DNA of 23,384 nt from an uncultured Lachnospiraceae bacterium (GCA_910586005.1 CAJUHG010000026.1:9932-33315); one strand, 5' to 3'. Counted from the first letter of the stretch, positions 14,975-21,852 are shown. Made by a program: numbers and translations. The notes: a model not told the origin generated them from the sequence alone.

Positions 14975-16246
14975 TTATTCTTCTGTTTTTGGAGGAATCC
15001 GCATAAATATTTTATTGATACGATTTTTTTCCATATCTTCTACACGCAGAAATACTCCCTCTGGAGTAGGAATAGATTCTCCAACGGAAGGAAGGTGATC
15101 TAATAGACCAATCATATATCCACCAATTGTATCATAATCCTCAGAAATCAATTCTAAATTTAGCATATTACATAAATCATTTAAATTCAGAGAACCTTGC
15201 ACGAGGTATTCTGAATCACTAATTTTTTGGATAGGGTCTTCTTCATCCATATCATATTCATCACGAATTTCCCCTACAATTTCTTCCAATAGATCTTCTA
15301 ATGTAATCAATCCAGCAGTAGCCCCATATTCATCTAGTACAATGGCAATATTGATAGAAGATTTACGCATTTCTATCAGAAGTTCTGCTGTATTTTTGTG
15401 TTCATAAGTGTAGTATGGTTTGCGCAAAATATTACGAATAGAAAATTGCTCTTTATCTTCATAAAGCAGTAAGTCTTTCATATTGATAATACCTATTACA
15501 TTGTCTGTAGAATCTTCATATACGGGAAGACGAGTGTATTTATTTTCCCGAAAAATTTCCAATAATTCTTGATAGGTGCTGTTGATATCAGCAAAGGTCA
15601 TATCAATTCGAGGTACCATCACTTCTTTTGCTTGTGCATCACCAAAATCGAATACATTATTGATCATTTCACGTTCTTCGGTTTCGATAACACCTTCCTC
15701 GTGGCTTACATCCACAATAGTGCGGAGTTCATCTTCTGTCATAGTATTTTGGGCATTGGAAGCATCTACACGCAACAATATTAAAAATCCCATAGCTAAC
15801 TTATTAATAAGAAAGATAGCGGGTGTAAGTATTTTCATTAACCAGCTAATAATTCCAGCATAAGCCAATGAAATATTGTCTGCATGAATGGTAGCAAATG
15901 TCTTAGGTGAAATTTCACCAAAAATAAGCACCAATATTGTTAAAATACCAGTTGCAATTCCGGCGCCTGCATTTCCAAAAATCTTTGTAGCAAGAGTAGT
16001 GGCTATAGAAGCAGAGGATAAGTTTACAATATTATTACCAATTAAAATAGCACTAAGCATCTTACCAGAATCATCTGTAATTTCCAATACCTTTTTTGCC
16101 CTTTTATTTCCTTCTTCTGCCATACTTCGAAGCCGGATTTTGTTTGAAGTAGTTAAGGCAGTCTCCGCAGAGGAAAAAAAAGCAGACAAAATTAATAAAA
16201 TAATTACAATGATTAATTGTATGACGTCACTTGAGTCCAAGTACAT
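14975..16246 (-). CDS. CNNM/CorC-type membrane protein with CBS pair (hemolysin family)
   Basis: 423 residues from the start I prefer. The N-terminal DUF21/CNNM domain has about four membrane segments (LIIVIILLILSAFFSSAETA, then NKIRLRSMAEEGN and FGEISPKTFAT). A CBS pair follows (VMVPRIDMTF, NKYTRLPVYED, IVLDEYGATAGLITLEDLLE). The C-terminal CorC/HlyC domain runs from QKISDSEYLVQGSLNLNDL. The family is linked to divalent-cation transport or efflux. The open frame extends upstream to an ATG at 16303, but that ATG lies in the loop of a mobile-element hairpin and family members usually begin close to the LDSSDVIQL stretch, so the ATG at 16246 is more likely. Its ribosome site is weak. The native promoter seems to have been displaced by the element. 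Confidence 0.85.
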   Translation of the reverse strand: MYLDSSDVIQLIIVIILLILSAFFSSAETALTTSNKIRLRSMAEEGNKRAKKVLEITDDSGKMLSAILIGNNIVNLSSASIATTLATKIFGNAGAGIATGILTILVLIFGEISPKTFATIHADNISLAYAGIISWLMKILTPAIFLINKLAMGFLILLRVDASNAQNTMTEDELRTIVDVSHEEGVIETEEREMINNVFDFGDAQAKEVMVPRIDMTFADINSTYQELLEIFRENKYTRLPVYEDSTDNVIGIINMKDLLLYEDKEQFSIRNILRKPYYTYEHKNTAELLIEMRKSSINIAIVLDEYGATAGLITLEDLLEEIVGEIRDEYDMDEEDPIQKISDSEYLVQGSLNLNDLCNMLNLELISEDYDTIGGYMIGLLDHLPSVGESIPTPEGVFLRVEDMEKNRINKIFMRIPPKTEE

Positions 16247-16292
16247 CTCTGCTACTAAAAATATGGACAAAATTATCCATATCGAGAGCTTG

Positions 16293-16401
16293 AAAGTTCT
16301 CATGAACTTTTCTTACTGTTTCCTTCTGTATGTTTTGCAAGATACTAGGTATCTTTCTAGTCACAAGTTCTTATACAGTCCACAGTCGTTATTTCCCGAC
16401 T
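16293..16401 (-). mobile_element. Right-end-like region of an IS200/IS605-type element
   Basis: Downstream of the dead tnpB on the minus strand lie three perfect hairpins: AGTCG/CGACT around GGAAATAA (16384-16401), AAGATAC/GTATCTT around CTA (16339-16355) and AAAGTTC/GAACTTT around ATGA (16293-16310). Subterminal hairpins and an omega-RNA encoded across the tnpB 3' end are known for this family, which fits. The exact element end cannot be fixed; it probably lies between 16246 and 16293. Confidence 0.55.
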
Positions 16402-16433
16402 AAGCCATCGGTACCATCCTTACAACTCCATCC

Positions 16434-17232
16434 TTAGGCTAATTTGTAAGTTTCTGCATCTCTCAAGTTTAGAATTGTATTAAAATTTTTATCTGTTTGG
16501 TCTAATTCTTTGCATTTCTTTTCTAGTTTTCTTCGAAACTCGTAGAATTTCTGGGAAGCAATTGCTTTGGAAAGATGCCTGTTCTTCATCATTCCTGCTA
16601 CATTCAAATCTTCTATCTCTATCGTTTATCTCATGGATAATTGATTGATGTAGTCTGCACGAATGTTTTCTATTCTATGATGAAGTTTTTGTACCTTTAA
16701 GACTTGTTTTTGAATATTTTGTCTAGTAGCTTCTCCTTTCATTTTATACTTGCGTTTCTTTCAGTCCTCGTATTTCCTCGATAGACAACGCTACTTTCGT
16801 TTTAACTTTTTTCTAACTTTTTCATTCTTGCAGTTTGATTGATATTCTTCTTTCTAATGCCAGTACTCATTACTGCAAATTCTTTGATTCCTAAGTCAAT
16901 TCTTATTCCAAAATCATACTCTTGAAATGGGGAAACTAACTTTGATGTTAAAAAAATCTTTGAAAAGCTCTATCTGCATTGAGGATACTTTGTTTTACAG
17001 ATTTAGAGCTGACTTCTTTTATCCATGTATATTTGGGATTTTCTCTTACATAAACTTGATTCAACCATTTTGAAAAATTTATACCAGATACAAATGCTCT
17101 TTCTTTTTCATATCTCTGTTTATTATAAGCAAGATAGAAGTTATAGACAAACCTGCAAGTGCCAATGGTTTTGTGAATGATCTGCATTTGTTCCTGCGTT
17201 GGATTTAGTTCTGTTTTGTAACTCTTTAACAA
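16434..17232 (-). pseudogene. Broken tnpB (IS200/IS605 OrfB) with internal deletions
   Basis: RNA-guided nuclease gene, dead. The start is probably TTG at 17232 after a GGGGG ribosome site. The N-terminal domain is intact (LKSYKTELNPTQEQMQIIHK, GTCRFVYNFYLAYN) up to ADRAFQRFF and a stop near 16948. After an apparent loss of about 100 codons, another frame carries the RuvC-I block RIDLGIKEFAV, then RuvC-II IEDLNVAGMMKNRHLSKA with its Glu. The zinc-finger region is missing. The C-terminus resumes as KNFNTILNLRDAETYKLA before the TAA at 16434-16436. Several in-frame stops separate the blocks. No tnpA is present. It is of a different subtype from the two small tnpB fragments at 4125 and 21624. 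Confidence 0.85.
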
Positions 17233-17465
17233 GTTCCTTATCCCCCTTTCACACATGATATCACTTTTAAACACATTTGCCTATCTATTTAACAACTTAA
17301 CTATCCTCCTTCAATACATTAATATAACGGAAGAAAAGGAATTTTGCAAGGAAATCACTAAAATTTAGGGAAATAAATGTTTCCTTACAGACAAAGGAAT
17401 AGTTTCTTGAGATGTAGAATAAAATGACATTAAAGGGACATTCCATAAGACGGGAGGAAAGTAGA

Positions 17466-17873
17466 ATGGAAAAGAAATTACAAAAGACTTCTGCTAATGG
17501 GCAAGGAGAAAGCAAAGTAGGCGTATCCACATTGTCTATATTAAAAATTTTATTAGCTATGTATATGGTAACAGGAGTTTTGTTAGTAATTTTATCTGCT
17601 ATGCTTTATAAAATGCAGCTTAGTGAAAATGTGGTTTCTATAGGAATCGTAGTGATTTATGTGATTTCAGGAATTCTTGGGGGTTTCTTAAGCGGGAAAG
17701 TTATGAAAACAAAGAGATTTTTGTGGGGAATGATTATGGGAGGATGTTATTTCTTAATATTGGTTCTTGGATCCATTGTGTTTCAGAAGGGAATCAATAT
17801 GGAAGTGTCAAGATTCTTTACAACTTTGGTTTTGTGTATAGGATCTGGAATGATAGGAGGGATGGCTAGTTAG
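17466..17873 (+). CDS. Small membrane protein, TIGR04086/YrzE-like
   Basis: 135 residues with four hydrophobic segments (LKILLAMYMVTGVLLVILSA; VVSIGIVVIYVISGILGGFL; GMIMGGCYFLILVLGSIVF; a final glycine-rich helix ending GSGMIGGMAS). The start at 17466 follows GGGAGGA; an in-frame ATG at 17424 has no ribosome site. From memory, Clostridia often carry such a gene close to yajC, the SCIFF genes and secDF, which fits the scfA-scfB-secD block 3 kb downstream. Here a two-component system and a small gene lie between. Function unknown. Two terminators follow. Confidence 0.75.
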   Translation: MEKKLQKTSANGQGESKVGVSTLSILKILLAMYMVTGVLLVILSAMLYKMQLSENVVSIGIVVIYVISGILGGFLSGKVMKTKRFLWGMIMGGCYFLILVLGSIVFQKGINMEVSRFFTTLVLCIGSGMIGGMAS

Positions 17874-17966
17874 GGAATTTTCTTAAATGCAAGGATATCA
17901 TCTGTATATATCTGAGTACGCCTGAAAAAACAAGCAATCTTACAGAGTGTGATGTTTATAGTTAGA

Positions 17967-18008
17967 GACAAAAGGTTCAAATATAAGAGAACCTTTTGTC
18001 CTTAATTT
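17967..18008 (+). terminator. Terminator after the TIGR04086-like gene
   Basis: Perfect 12-bp stem gacaaaaggttc/gaaccttttgtc (17967-17978 with 17989-18000), 10-nt loop, then cttaatttat. Confidence 0.75.
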
Positions 18009-18010
18009 AT

Positions 18011-18052
18011 AACAATAGAAAGTTCACAAAGCGTACTTTCTATTGTTTTTTT
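18011..18052. terminator. Family B hairpin acting as bidirectional terminator
   Basis: aacaatagaaag (18011-18022) pairs with ctttctattgtt (18035-18046) as a perfect 12-bp stem around ttcacaaagcgta, followed by a T-run. It lies between two convergent genes and can stop both. It is the best-formed member of the hairpin family also seen at 10332, 10372 and 11292. The T-run overlaps the stop codon of the minus-strand small gene. Confidence 0.75.
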
Positions 18053-18242
18053 ATGCTCCGCCAGGTCCATCTTGTCTAGGGCGAGTAGATTCTGGTAATG
18101 GTTCTACTGGAGTTACAATTCGATCTTCTATTTGGCTCTCAGTACTATTAATTGGATAAGGAGCCGGAATGTCTACTTCAGTGATATCTATATTTTGTGG
18201 TACATCGATTTCTGGAATATTTCCATCATCATAGAGATTCAT
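18051..18242 (-). CDS. Small acidic Pro-rich protein, unknown
   Basis: 63 residues, start ATG at 18242 with AGGAGG (18251-18256) at an ideal 8-nt distance, so translation is likely. The product (MNLYDDGNIPEIDVPQNIDI at the start, RPRQDGPGGA at the end) is acidic, rich in Pro, Asp, Ile and Glu, and has no Cys, signal peptide or membrane segment; it should be largely disordered. It is divergent from the two-component system, 212 bp away, so it may share that regulator. I do not recognise the family. A secreted or modified peptide precursor is conceivable but nothing shows it. Confidence 0.65.
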   Translation of the reverse strand: MNLYDDGNIPEIDVPQNIDITEVDIPAPYPINSTESQIEDRIVTPVEPLPESTRPRQDGPGGA

Positions 18243-18342
18243 ATTTAATTCCTCCTTTCAAAAGTTTATGGTAGTTATTATTTGAAATAATATTTAAGAT
18301 TATACTCTTTAAATATAAGATCAAGGTTAAAAGTTTTGGTAG

Positions 18343-18395
18343 TTTAAGATTTTTTTAAGAAATTTCTTGAGTTTTATTTTTGAAATCTTTATTAT
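18343..18395 (+). promoter_or_regulatory. Promoter of the two-component operon with 11-bp-spaced direct repeats
   Basis: TTGAGT (18367-18372), a 17-nt spacer and TATTAT (18390-18395) form a promoter. Immediately upstream, TTTAAGA occurs twice with an 11-bp period (18343-18349, 18354-18360). OmpR-family regulators bind such direct repeats, so autoregulation is likely; this is inference. Confidence 0.55.
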
Positions 18396-18454
18396 AATAA
18401 TTCAAGTAGTAGAGACAGTAAAAATGTTGAAAAATGCACAGAATGGAGGAAACA

Positions 18455-19159
18455 ATGGAACAACAGACTATTCTAGTGGTGGATGATAATAAAGAGATTG
18501 TATTTTCCTTGGGAAAGCTGTTAGAGTATGAAGGATATAGGATTTTAAAGGCATATGATGGATTAGAAGCGCTAGAGGTATTAAATGAGAATATGGTGGA
18601 TTTGATTTTGTTAGATGTAATGATGCCAAAATTAAATGGATTATCAGCACTTATGAAAATACGGGAAAATAATAAAATACCAGTAATTATTTTGTCTGCA
18701 AAGACACAAGAAAGTGATAAAGTTTCAGGACTTGTGATGGGGGCAGACGATTATATTGAAAAACCTTATAATCCAGCAGAACTTACTGCTAGAGTAGCGG
18801 CGCAGCTTCGACGTTATCATACTTGGGGTGGTAGCGCACCAAAACCGCAGGAAGACTTAATTATAAATGGAAGTCTTGTTTTGGACAGAAAGACAAAAAA
18901 AGCGATTGTAGATGGTGAGGAAGTAACTCTTACAGCCACAGAATATAAGATATTAGAGCTTTTTATGGAGCATCCTGGTCAAGTTTTTTCAGCAGAAAAA
19001 ATTTATGAAAAAGTTTGGAAAGAAGTGGCAACTTATACAGTAGAAAATACAGTGATGGTGCATATCAGGCATATACGTGAGAAATTGGAAATTGATACAA
19101 AAAATCCAAAATATGTAAAGGTGGTGTGGGGGATTGGATATAAAATGGAAAAATATTGA
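18455..19159 (+). CDS. OmpR/VanR-like response regulator
   Basis: 234 residues. Receiver domain with acidic pair D10/D11, phospho-acceptor D54 in LILLDVMMPK, and the switch Lys in VIILSAKTQ. The C-terminal winged helix (TATEYKILELFMEHPGQVFS; NTVMVHIRHIREKLE; VVWGIGYKME) binds DNA. The start at 18455 is set by GGAGGA four nt upstream; the open frame from 18434 adds seven residues without a ribosome site. It is the first gene of an operon with the kinase at 19258. Best resemblance is to VanR-like regulators of Firmicutes, but no resistance or transport target lies in the window. Confidence 0.9.
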   Translation: MEQQTILVVDDNKEIVFSLGKLLEYEGYRILKAYDGLEALEVLNENMVDLILLDVMMPKLNGLSALMKIRENNKIPVIILSAKTQESDKVSGLVMGADDYIEKPYNPAELTARVAAQLRRYHTWGGSAPKPQEDLIINGSLVLDRKTKKAIVDGEEVTLTATEYKILELFMEHPGQVFSAEKIYEKVWKEVATYTVENTVMVHIRHIREKLEIDTKNPKYVKVVWGIGYKMEKY

Positions 19160-19264
19160 AGGAAGTAGAAAAATCTAACATGTATAGAGATAATGGAAAA
19201 ACAAAAATGGAAAAACAAAATGGAAAAAACCAAAATATATAAAGGTGGTGTAGGATATTGGATA
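19106..19264 (+). repeat. Duplication of the response regulator 3' end, forming the kinase ribosome site
   Basis: The 35 bases at 19106-19140 (start ccaaaatatgtaaaggtggt) recur at 19230-19264 with four substitutions. Between them lie three short repeats of ggaaaaacaaaat-type sequence (19195-19235). The second copy supplies aaaggtggtg, the only candidate ribosome site of the kinase, and contains its TTG start. Confidence 0.75.
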
Positions 19265-20505
19265 CCAAGCAGAAAAAGATAAAAGTGAATAGGCAATGGG
19301 AAGTTTTGTTAAAAAAATATTTAAAACGAGATGAGGTATGGCTAATTTTAGGAACAGCAGTTTCTGTGTTTGGATTTATATTATTAAAGGATATGCTAGG
19401 TTATCGCTATTTTGAAACAAAAAGTGTTCTCTGCATGGCCGGAATTATGAATCTTTGCTTTACAGTAGGAATAATAGGGATATTGAGATTTATTTTACAA
19501 TATATTAATCAAAGTTGGAATATACAATCTCAAGATTTTTTTCAAGAATGGGAGCAGAAACAGAGAAAAATACAAGTAATATTAGGAATTATTACAGGAA
19601 TTATGCTATTGTTAGCTATTTCAAGATATAATTATATGCTAAATCATTCTTGGAAATATGGTAATTTAAGTACTGGATATGTTCCCATAGGAACGGTTGT
19701 AATTCAATGGATTATATGTAGGTTGGTTATTAATTCTTATATGAGAAAACCTTTACAACTCTTTATGGAAAATATGGAACAGATCAATCAGAAAAATATA
19801 GAAGCTGCCCTTAGAAGTGAACAGATGAAAGTAGATTTGATTTCTAATGTTTCTCACGATTTAAAAACACCACTCACTTCTATGGTAGGTTATATTGAGT
19901 TAATGAAGAAAGAGGAATTAAGTGATGTATTGTTAGATTATGTGGAGGTACTTTCTAGAAAAGCTCAAAAATTAAAAGAAATGATAGATAGTTTATTTGA
20001 TTTGGCTAAAACTAGTAGTGGCAATGTGGAGCTGAAGTTAGAGGTTCTAGAGATGAATCGTTTAATCGAACAAGTTCAAGCAGATATGGAAGATAGAATT
20101 ATAAAAAGTGGTAGAGAAATAGTTGTAATACTTACCGAGGAACCTACTGATTTTACGGCTGATAGTAGTTACATGTATCGAATTATTCAAAATCTGGTGG
20201 AAAATGCTTTGAAATATTCCCAAGAGAATACTAGAATTTTTTTGAAATCTTCTATTATTCATGTAGAAAATACTGGAAAAGAGAATCAAAAAAAAGTAAG
20301 ATTTGAAATTACTAATACAGCAGGATATCGAATGAACTTTACAAAGGAGCAAATTGTAGAACGATTTGCTAGAGGAGATGAATCAAGAACAACAGAAGGC
20401 AATGGACTAGGCCTTGCCATTGTTAATACTTATACAGTAGCATTAGGAGGAAGTTTTGAAGTTGCAATAGATTGTGACCAGTTTAAAGCATCTGTGATGT
20501 TTTAA
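19258..20505 (+). CDS. Membrane sensor histidine kinase (VanS-like)
   Basis: 415 residues. Four hydrophobic segments (about 29-46, 57-82, 106-125, 142-160) with very short external loops suggest a sensor that reads the membrane itself. The dimerisation box SNVSHDLKTPLTS carries phospho-acceptor H200. The catalytic part has the N box NLVENALKYSQ and the G2 box GNGLGLAIV. The start is TTG at 19258, because no ATG with a ribosome site precedes the first membrane segment; translation may therefore be weak. It is paired with the upstream regulator. A 6-bp hairpin at 20559-20578 is the only candidate terminator. Confidence 0.9.
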   Translation: MDTKQKKIKVNRQWEVLLKKYLKRDEVWLILGTAVSVFGFILLKDMLGYRYFETKSVLCMAGIMNLCFTVGIIGILRFILQYINQSWNIQSQDFFQEWEQKQRKIQVILGIITGIMLLLAISRYNYMLNHSWKYGNLSTGYVPIGTVVIQWIICRLVINSYMRKPLQLFMENMEQINQKNIEAALRSEQMKVDLISNVSHDLKTPLTSMVGYIELMKKEELSDVLLDYVEVLSRKAQKLKEMIDSLFDLAKTSSGNVELKLEVLEMNRLIEQVQADMEDRIIKSGREIVVILTEEPTDFTADSSYMYRIIQNLVENALKYSQENTRIFLKSSIIHVENTGKENQKKVRFEITNTAGYRMNFTKEQIVERFARGDESRTTEGNGLGLAIVNTYTVALGGSFEVAIDCDQFKASVMF

Positions 20506-20627
20506 GAATAATATGCTTACAATTTATTCCAAATTACCACTTTTTGTGTAGTATGCGCCTTGTCGCAAGAATGACAAGAACATTTTGAAATCGATTAGAA
20601 TAAAATAAGCCCACAAAAAACTAACGG

Positions 20628-20892
20628 TTGCCATAATATAAATCTTTTGTTATAATTTAGCCTATATATGAACATTGGTAACTGTATATAGATGGTTGTG
20701 CTGAAAAATATAGGCAAAAGCTAAGGTTTCCTTCAGCGCGTAAAATATATAAGGTACAAATGTATGATATCAATCCAATTATTATAGAGTAGAGCACAAG
20801 GTGCTTATGAAAATTATTAGATAAGTGCAGATAAAAGGTCAGTAAAATAGGAAATCCATTGATTTTAAATAATAGGAAGTTCACATAATGCT
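20628..20892 (+). promoter_or_regulatory. Strong promoter and structured leader upstream of scfA
   Basis: TTGCCA (20628-20633), a 17-nt spacer and TATAAT (20651-20656) form a near-consensus promoter about 350 bp before scfA. No translated gene follows. The expected transcript has overlapping pairings: gcctata/tataggc (20660-20666, 20709-20715), ttagc/gctaa (20657-20661, 20720-20724) and gctgaa/ttcagc (20700-20705, 20732-20737). A further hairpin, agcac/gtgct, lies at 20793-20805. Exclusive pairings are typical of regulatory leaders or small RNAs; I match it to no known riboswitch. Confidence 0.45.
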
Positions 20893-20938
20893 TTGCATTT
20901 GAAAAAAAGTATGTTATAATATCTAACGATATTATAAC
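20893..20938 (+). promoter_or_regulatory. scfA-proximal promoter with perfect operator-like palindrome
   Basis: TTGCAT (20893-20898), a 16-nt spacer and TATAAT (20915-20920) stand 87 nt before the scfA ATG. A perfect 11-bp inverted repeat (gttataatatc at 20913-20923, gatattataac at 20928-20938, 4-nt centre taac) covers the -10 and probable start point, the place where a dimeric repressor would block transcription. As RNA it could also form a 5' hairpin. The ribosome site AAAGGAG follows at about 20991-20997. Confidence 0.6.
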
Positions 20939-21006
20939 ACCAAGATGGGCATAAGATATCGTACTTACATCTTTGAATATCATTAATAGAAAAAGGAGTG
21001 ATTATT

Positions 21007-21147
21007 ATGAAACATATCAAAACATTAAATACAAGAAAATTACAAAACACTGTAAAAAAAGGTGGCTGTGGGGAATGTCAGACTTCCTGTCAGTCTGCAT
21101 GTAAGACAAGCTGCACAGTGGGAAATCAAAGTTGTGAGAATAAATAA
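21007..21147 (+). CDS. scfA: SCIFF ribosomal peptide precursor (six Cys in 46 residues)
   Basis: 46-residue precursor of a ranthipeptide. The leader MKHIKTLNTRKLQNTVKKGG is followed by a core with Cys at 21, 24, 28, 32, 36 and 43, separated by small and polar residues (CGECQTSCQSACKTSCTVG). This matches the near-invariant SCIFF peptides of Clostridia. In the studied homologue CteA, the maturase CteB joins Cys32 to Thr37 by a thioether; Cys32 and Thr37 exist here at the same positions (recalled, not checked). The ribosome site AAAGGAG is strong, unlike that of scfB. The maturase gene is 715 bp away rather than adjacent. The biological role of SCIFF is not settled; a quorum or stress signal has been proposed. 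Confidence 0.95.
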   Translation: MKHIKTLNTRKLQNTVKKGGCGECQTSCQSACKTSCTVGNQSCENK

Positions 21148-21200
21148 TTTGAGCAAAAAGCATAGCATTTGGGGTGTTTTATTATAGTTGCATCGTTAAT

Positions 21201-21245
21201 CATACTAAATACTCTTATGGTTATTTATTGTGAATATTTAGTATG
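21201..21245 (+). repeat. 11-bp inverted repeat after scfA
   Basis: catactaaata (21201-21211) pairs perfectly with tatttagtatg (21235-21245) around a 23-nt loop, 53 nt past the scfA stop. It may end or attenuate the scfA transcript, so that little read-through reaches scfB, although the T-run after it is weak. It could also be an end of the inserted DNA. Confidence 0.5.
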
Positions 21246-21260
21246 TCAACTATCTATTTT

Positions 21261-21367
21261 TCATAGGGTATACCCTCTGGGCATCCCAAGATGGCCATTC
21301 GGCCGTTTCATAGGGTATACCCTCTGGGCATCCCAAGATGGCCATTCGGCCGTTTCATAGGGTATAA
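21261..21367 (+). repeat. Family A tandem repeats, two units of 47 bp
   Basis: Two complete units, plus part of a third at the left, in which ccctctggg begins at 21274 and 21321. They differ from the 3843 array by loss of one A (ctctggg for ctctaggg), attcgg for atacgg and catagg for cacaagg. Both arrays are uniform within themselves but differ from each other, so each array expanded or was homogenised locally. An open frame (21169-21360) across them is accidental: a 47-bp period shifts frame at each unit. Confidence 0.85.
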
Positions 21368-21416
21368 AATTTTAAGCATAGACCGTTCGAAGTTAAATAC
21401 CACGCAGCAAGCTCTG

Positions 21417-21552
21417 GGGATGACTTAAATTCTTTTTAAGTTTGCCCCAAGGGGCGAGGGATTTGACCCTCGTAGCATTTGCCAAATATCCGTGCATACC
21501 CACAGGGCACTTAGCGCGGCGTTTGGCTCATTGCTCGCGGGAATAACGAGCG
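21417..21552. ncRNA. Strongly structured GC-richer segment between scfA and scfB
   Basis: Perfect hairpins follow one another: acttaaa/tttaagt (21424-21442) flanked by gggg/cccc; gcccc-aa-ggggc (21445-21456), competing for the same cccc; cgaggg/ccctcg (21456-21473); gccaaa/tttggc (21482-21528) enclosing gtgc/gcac; and gctcg/cgagc (21534-21552). The last hairpin, with loop CGGGAATAA, resembles the AGTCG-GGAAATAA-CGACT hairpin past the dead tnpB (16384-16401). Preceding bases are also alike (TGGCTCA against TGGCTTA). It may be an omega-RNA-like or transposon-end structure, an independent RNA, or an attenuator. Strand of expression unknown. Confidence 0.45.
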
Positions 21553-21623
21553 GTCATTTGTGTGTTTTTAATTCTATGGGATAAAGGGAAGTATACACTC
21601 ATGCGAGAAAGAGAATATTGTTA

Positions 21624-21785
21624 AAGCAACCACATAGGGTGTTATATTTAGTAAAAAAAGAGGAACGCAGGTTACAGCGTAATATCTCAAAAGGATATAA
21701 GAATGGTAAGAAAGGAGAAAGTTATTGTAAAACAAGTAACCTTATAAAAAGAGAACTTATAAGTAGTATATCTAGAAATAATGAA
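21624..21785 (+). pseudogene. tnpB fragment (IS200/IS605-type), copy 2
   Basis: An open frame of 70 codons (21618-21830) contains VKKEERRLQRNISKGYKNGK and GESYCKTSNLIKRE, the lysine-rich stretch before RuvC-II of TnpB. No N-terminal domain, RuvC motif or zinc finger is present, and similarity fades after about 21785. It has no good ribosome site, so it is a remnant rather than a gene. 41 of 42 bases at 21708-21749 match 4183-4224 on the other strand. Confidence 0.65.
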
Positions 21786-21804
21786 AAAAGTATATACAAG
21801 AAAG

Positions 21805-21852
21805 TAGGAATAGAACATAAAAGTTTATAGCTTTTTATAAGTTTTCAGTAAC
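21805..21852 (+). promoter_or_regulatory. 48-nt element upstream of scfB, copied upstream of the ECF sigma gene
   Basis: Contains TAGGAA, AAAAGTTTA, CTTTTTATAAG and TTTTCAGTAAC and matches 3759-3807 (minus) in 43 of 49 columns. It ends 10 nt before the GTG of scfB, against 9 nt for the sigma gene. Some similarity continues upstream (ctagaa near 21772) toward the tnpB fragment. A shared ECF promoter and a shared mobile-element end are both possible. Confidence 0.5.

Noticed and set aside
21169..21360. 63-codon open frame across the family A repeats
   Set aside because: No ribosome site, and the 47-bp period changes frame at each unit, so the peptide is not itself repeated in frame.
21417..21552. 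Known riboswitch, tmRNA, RNase P or group I/II intron
   Set aside because: I compared it by eye with the conserved cores I remember (for example SAM, c-di-GMP and group II domain V) and saw no match; only the resemblance to the tnpB 3' hairpin stood out.
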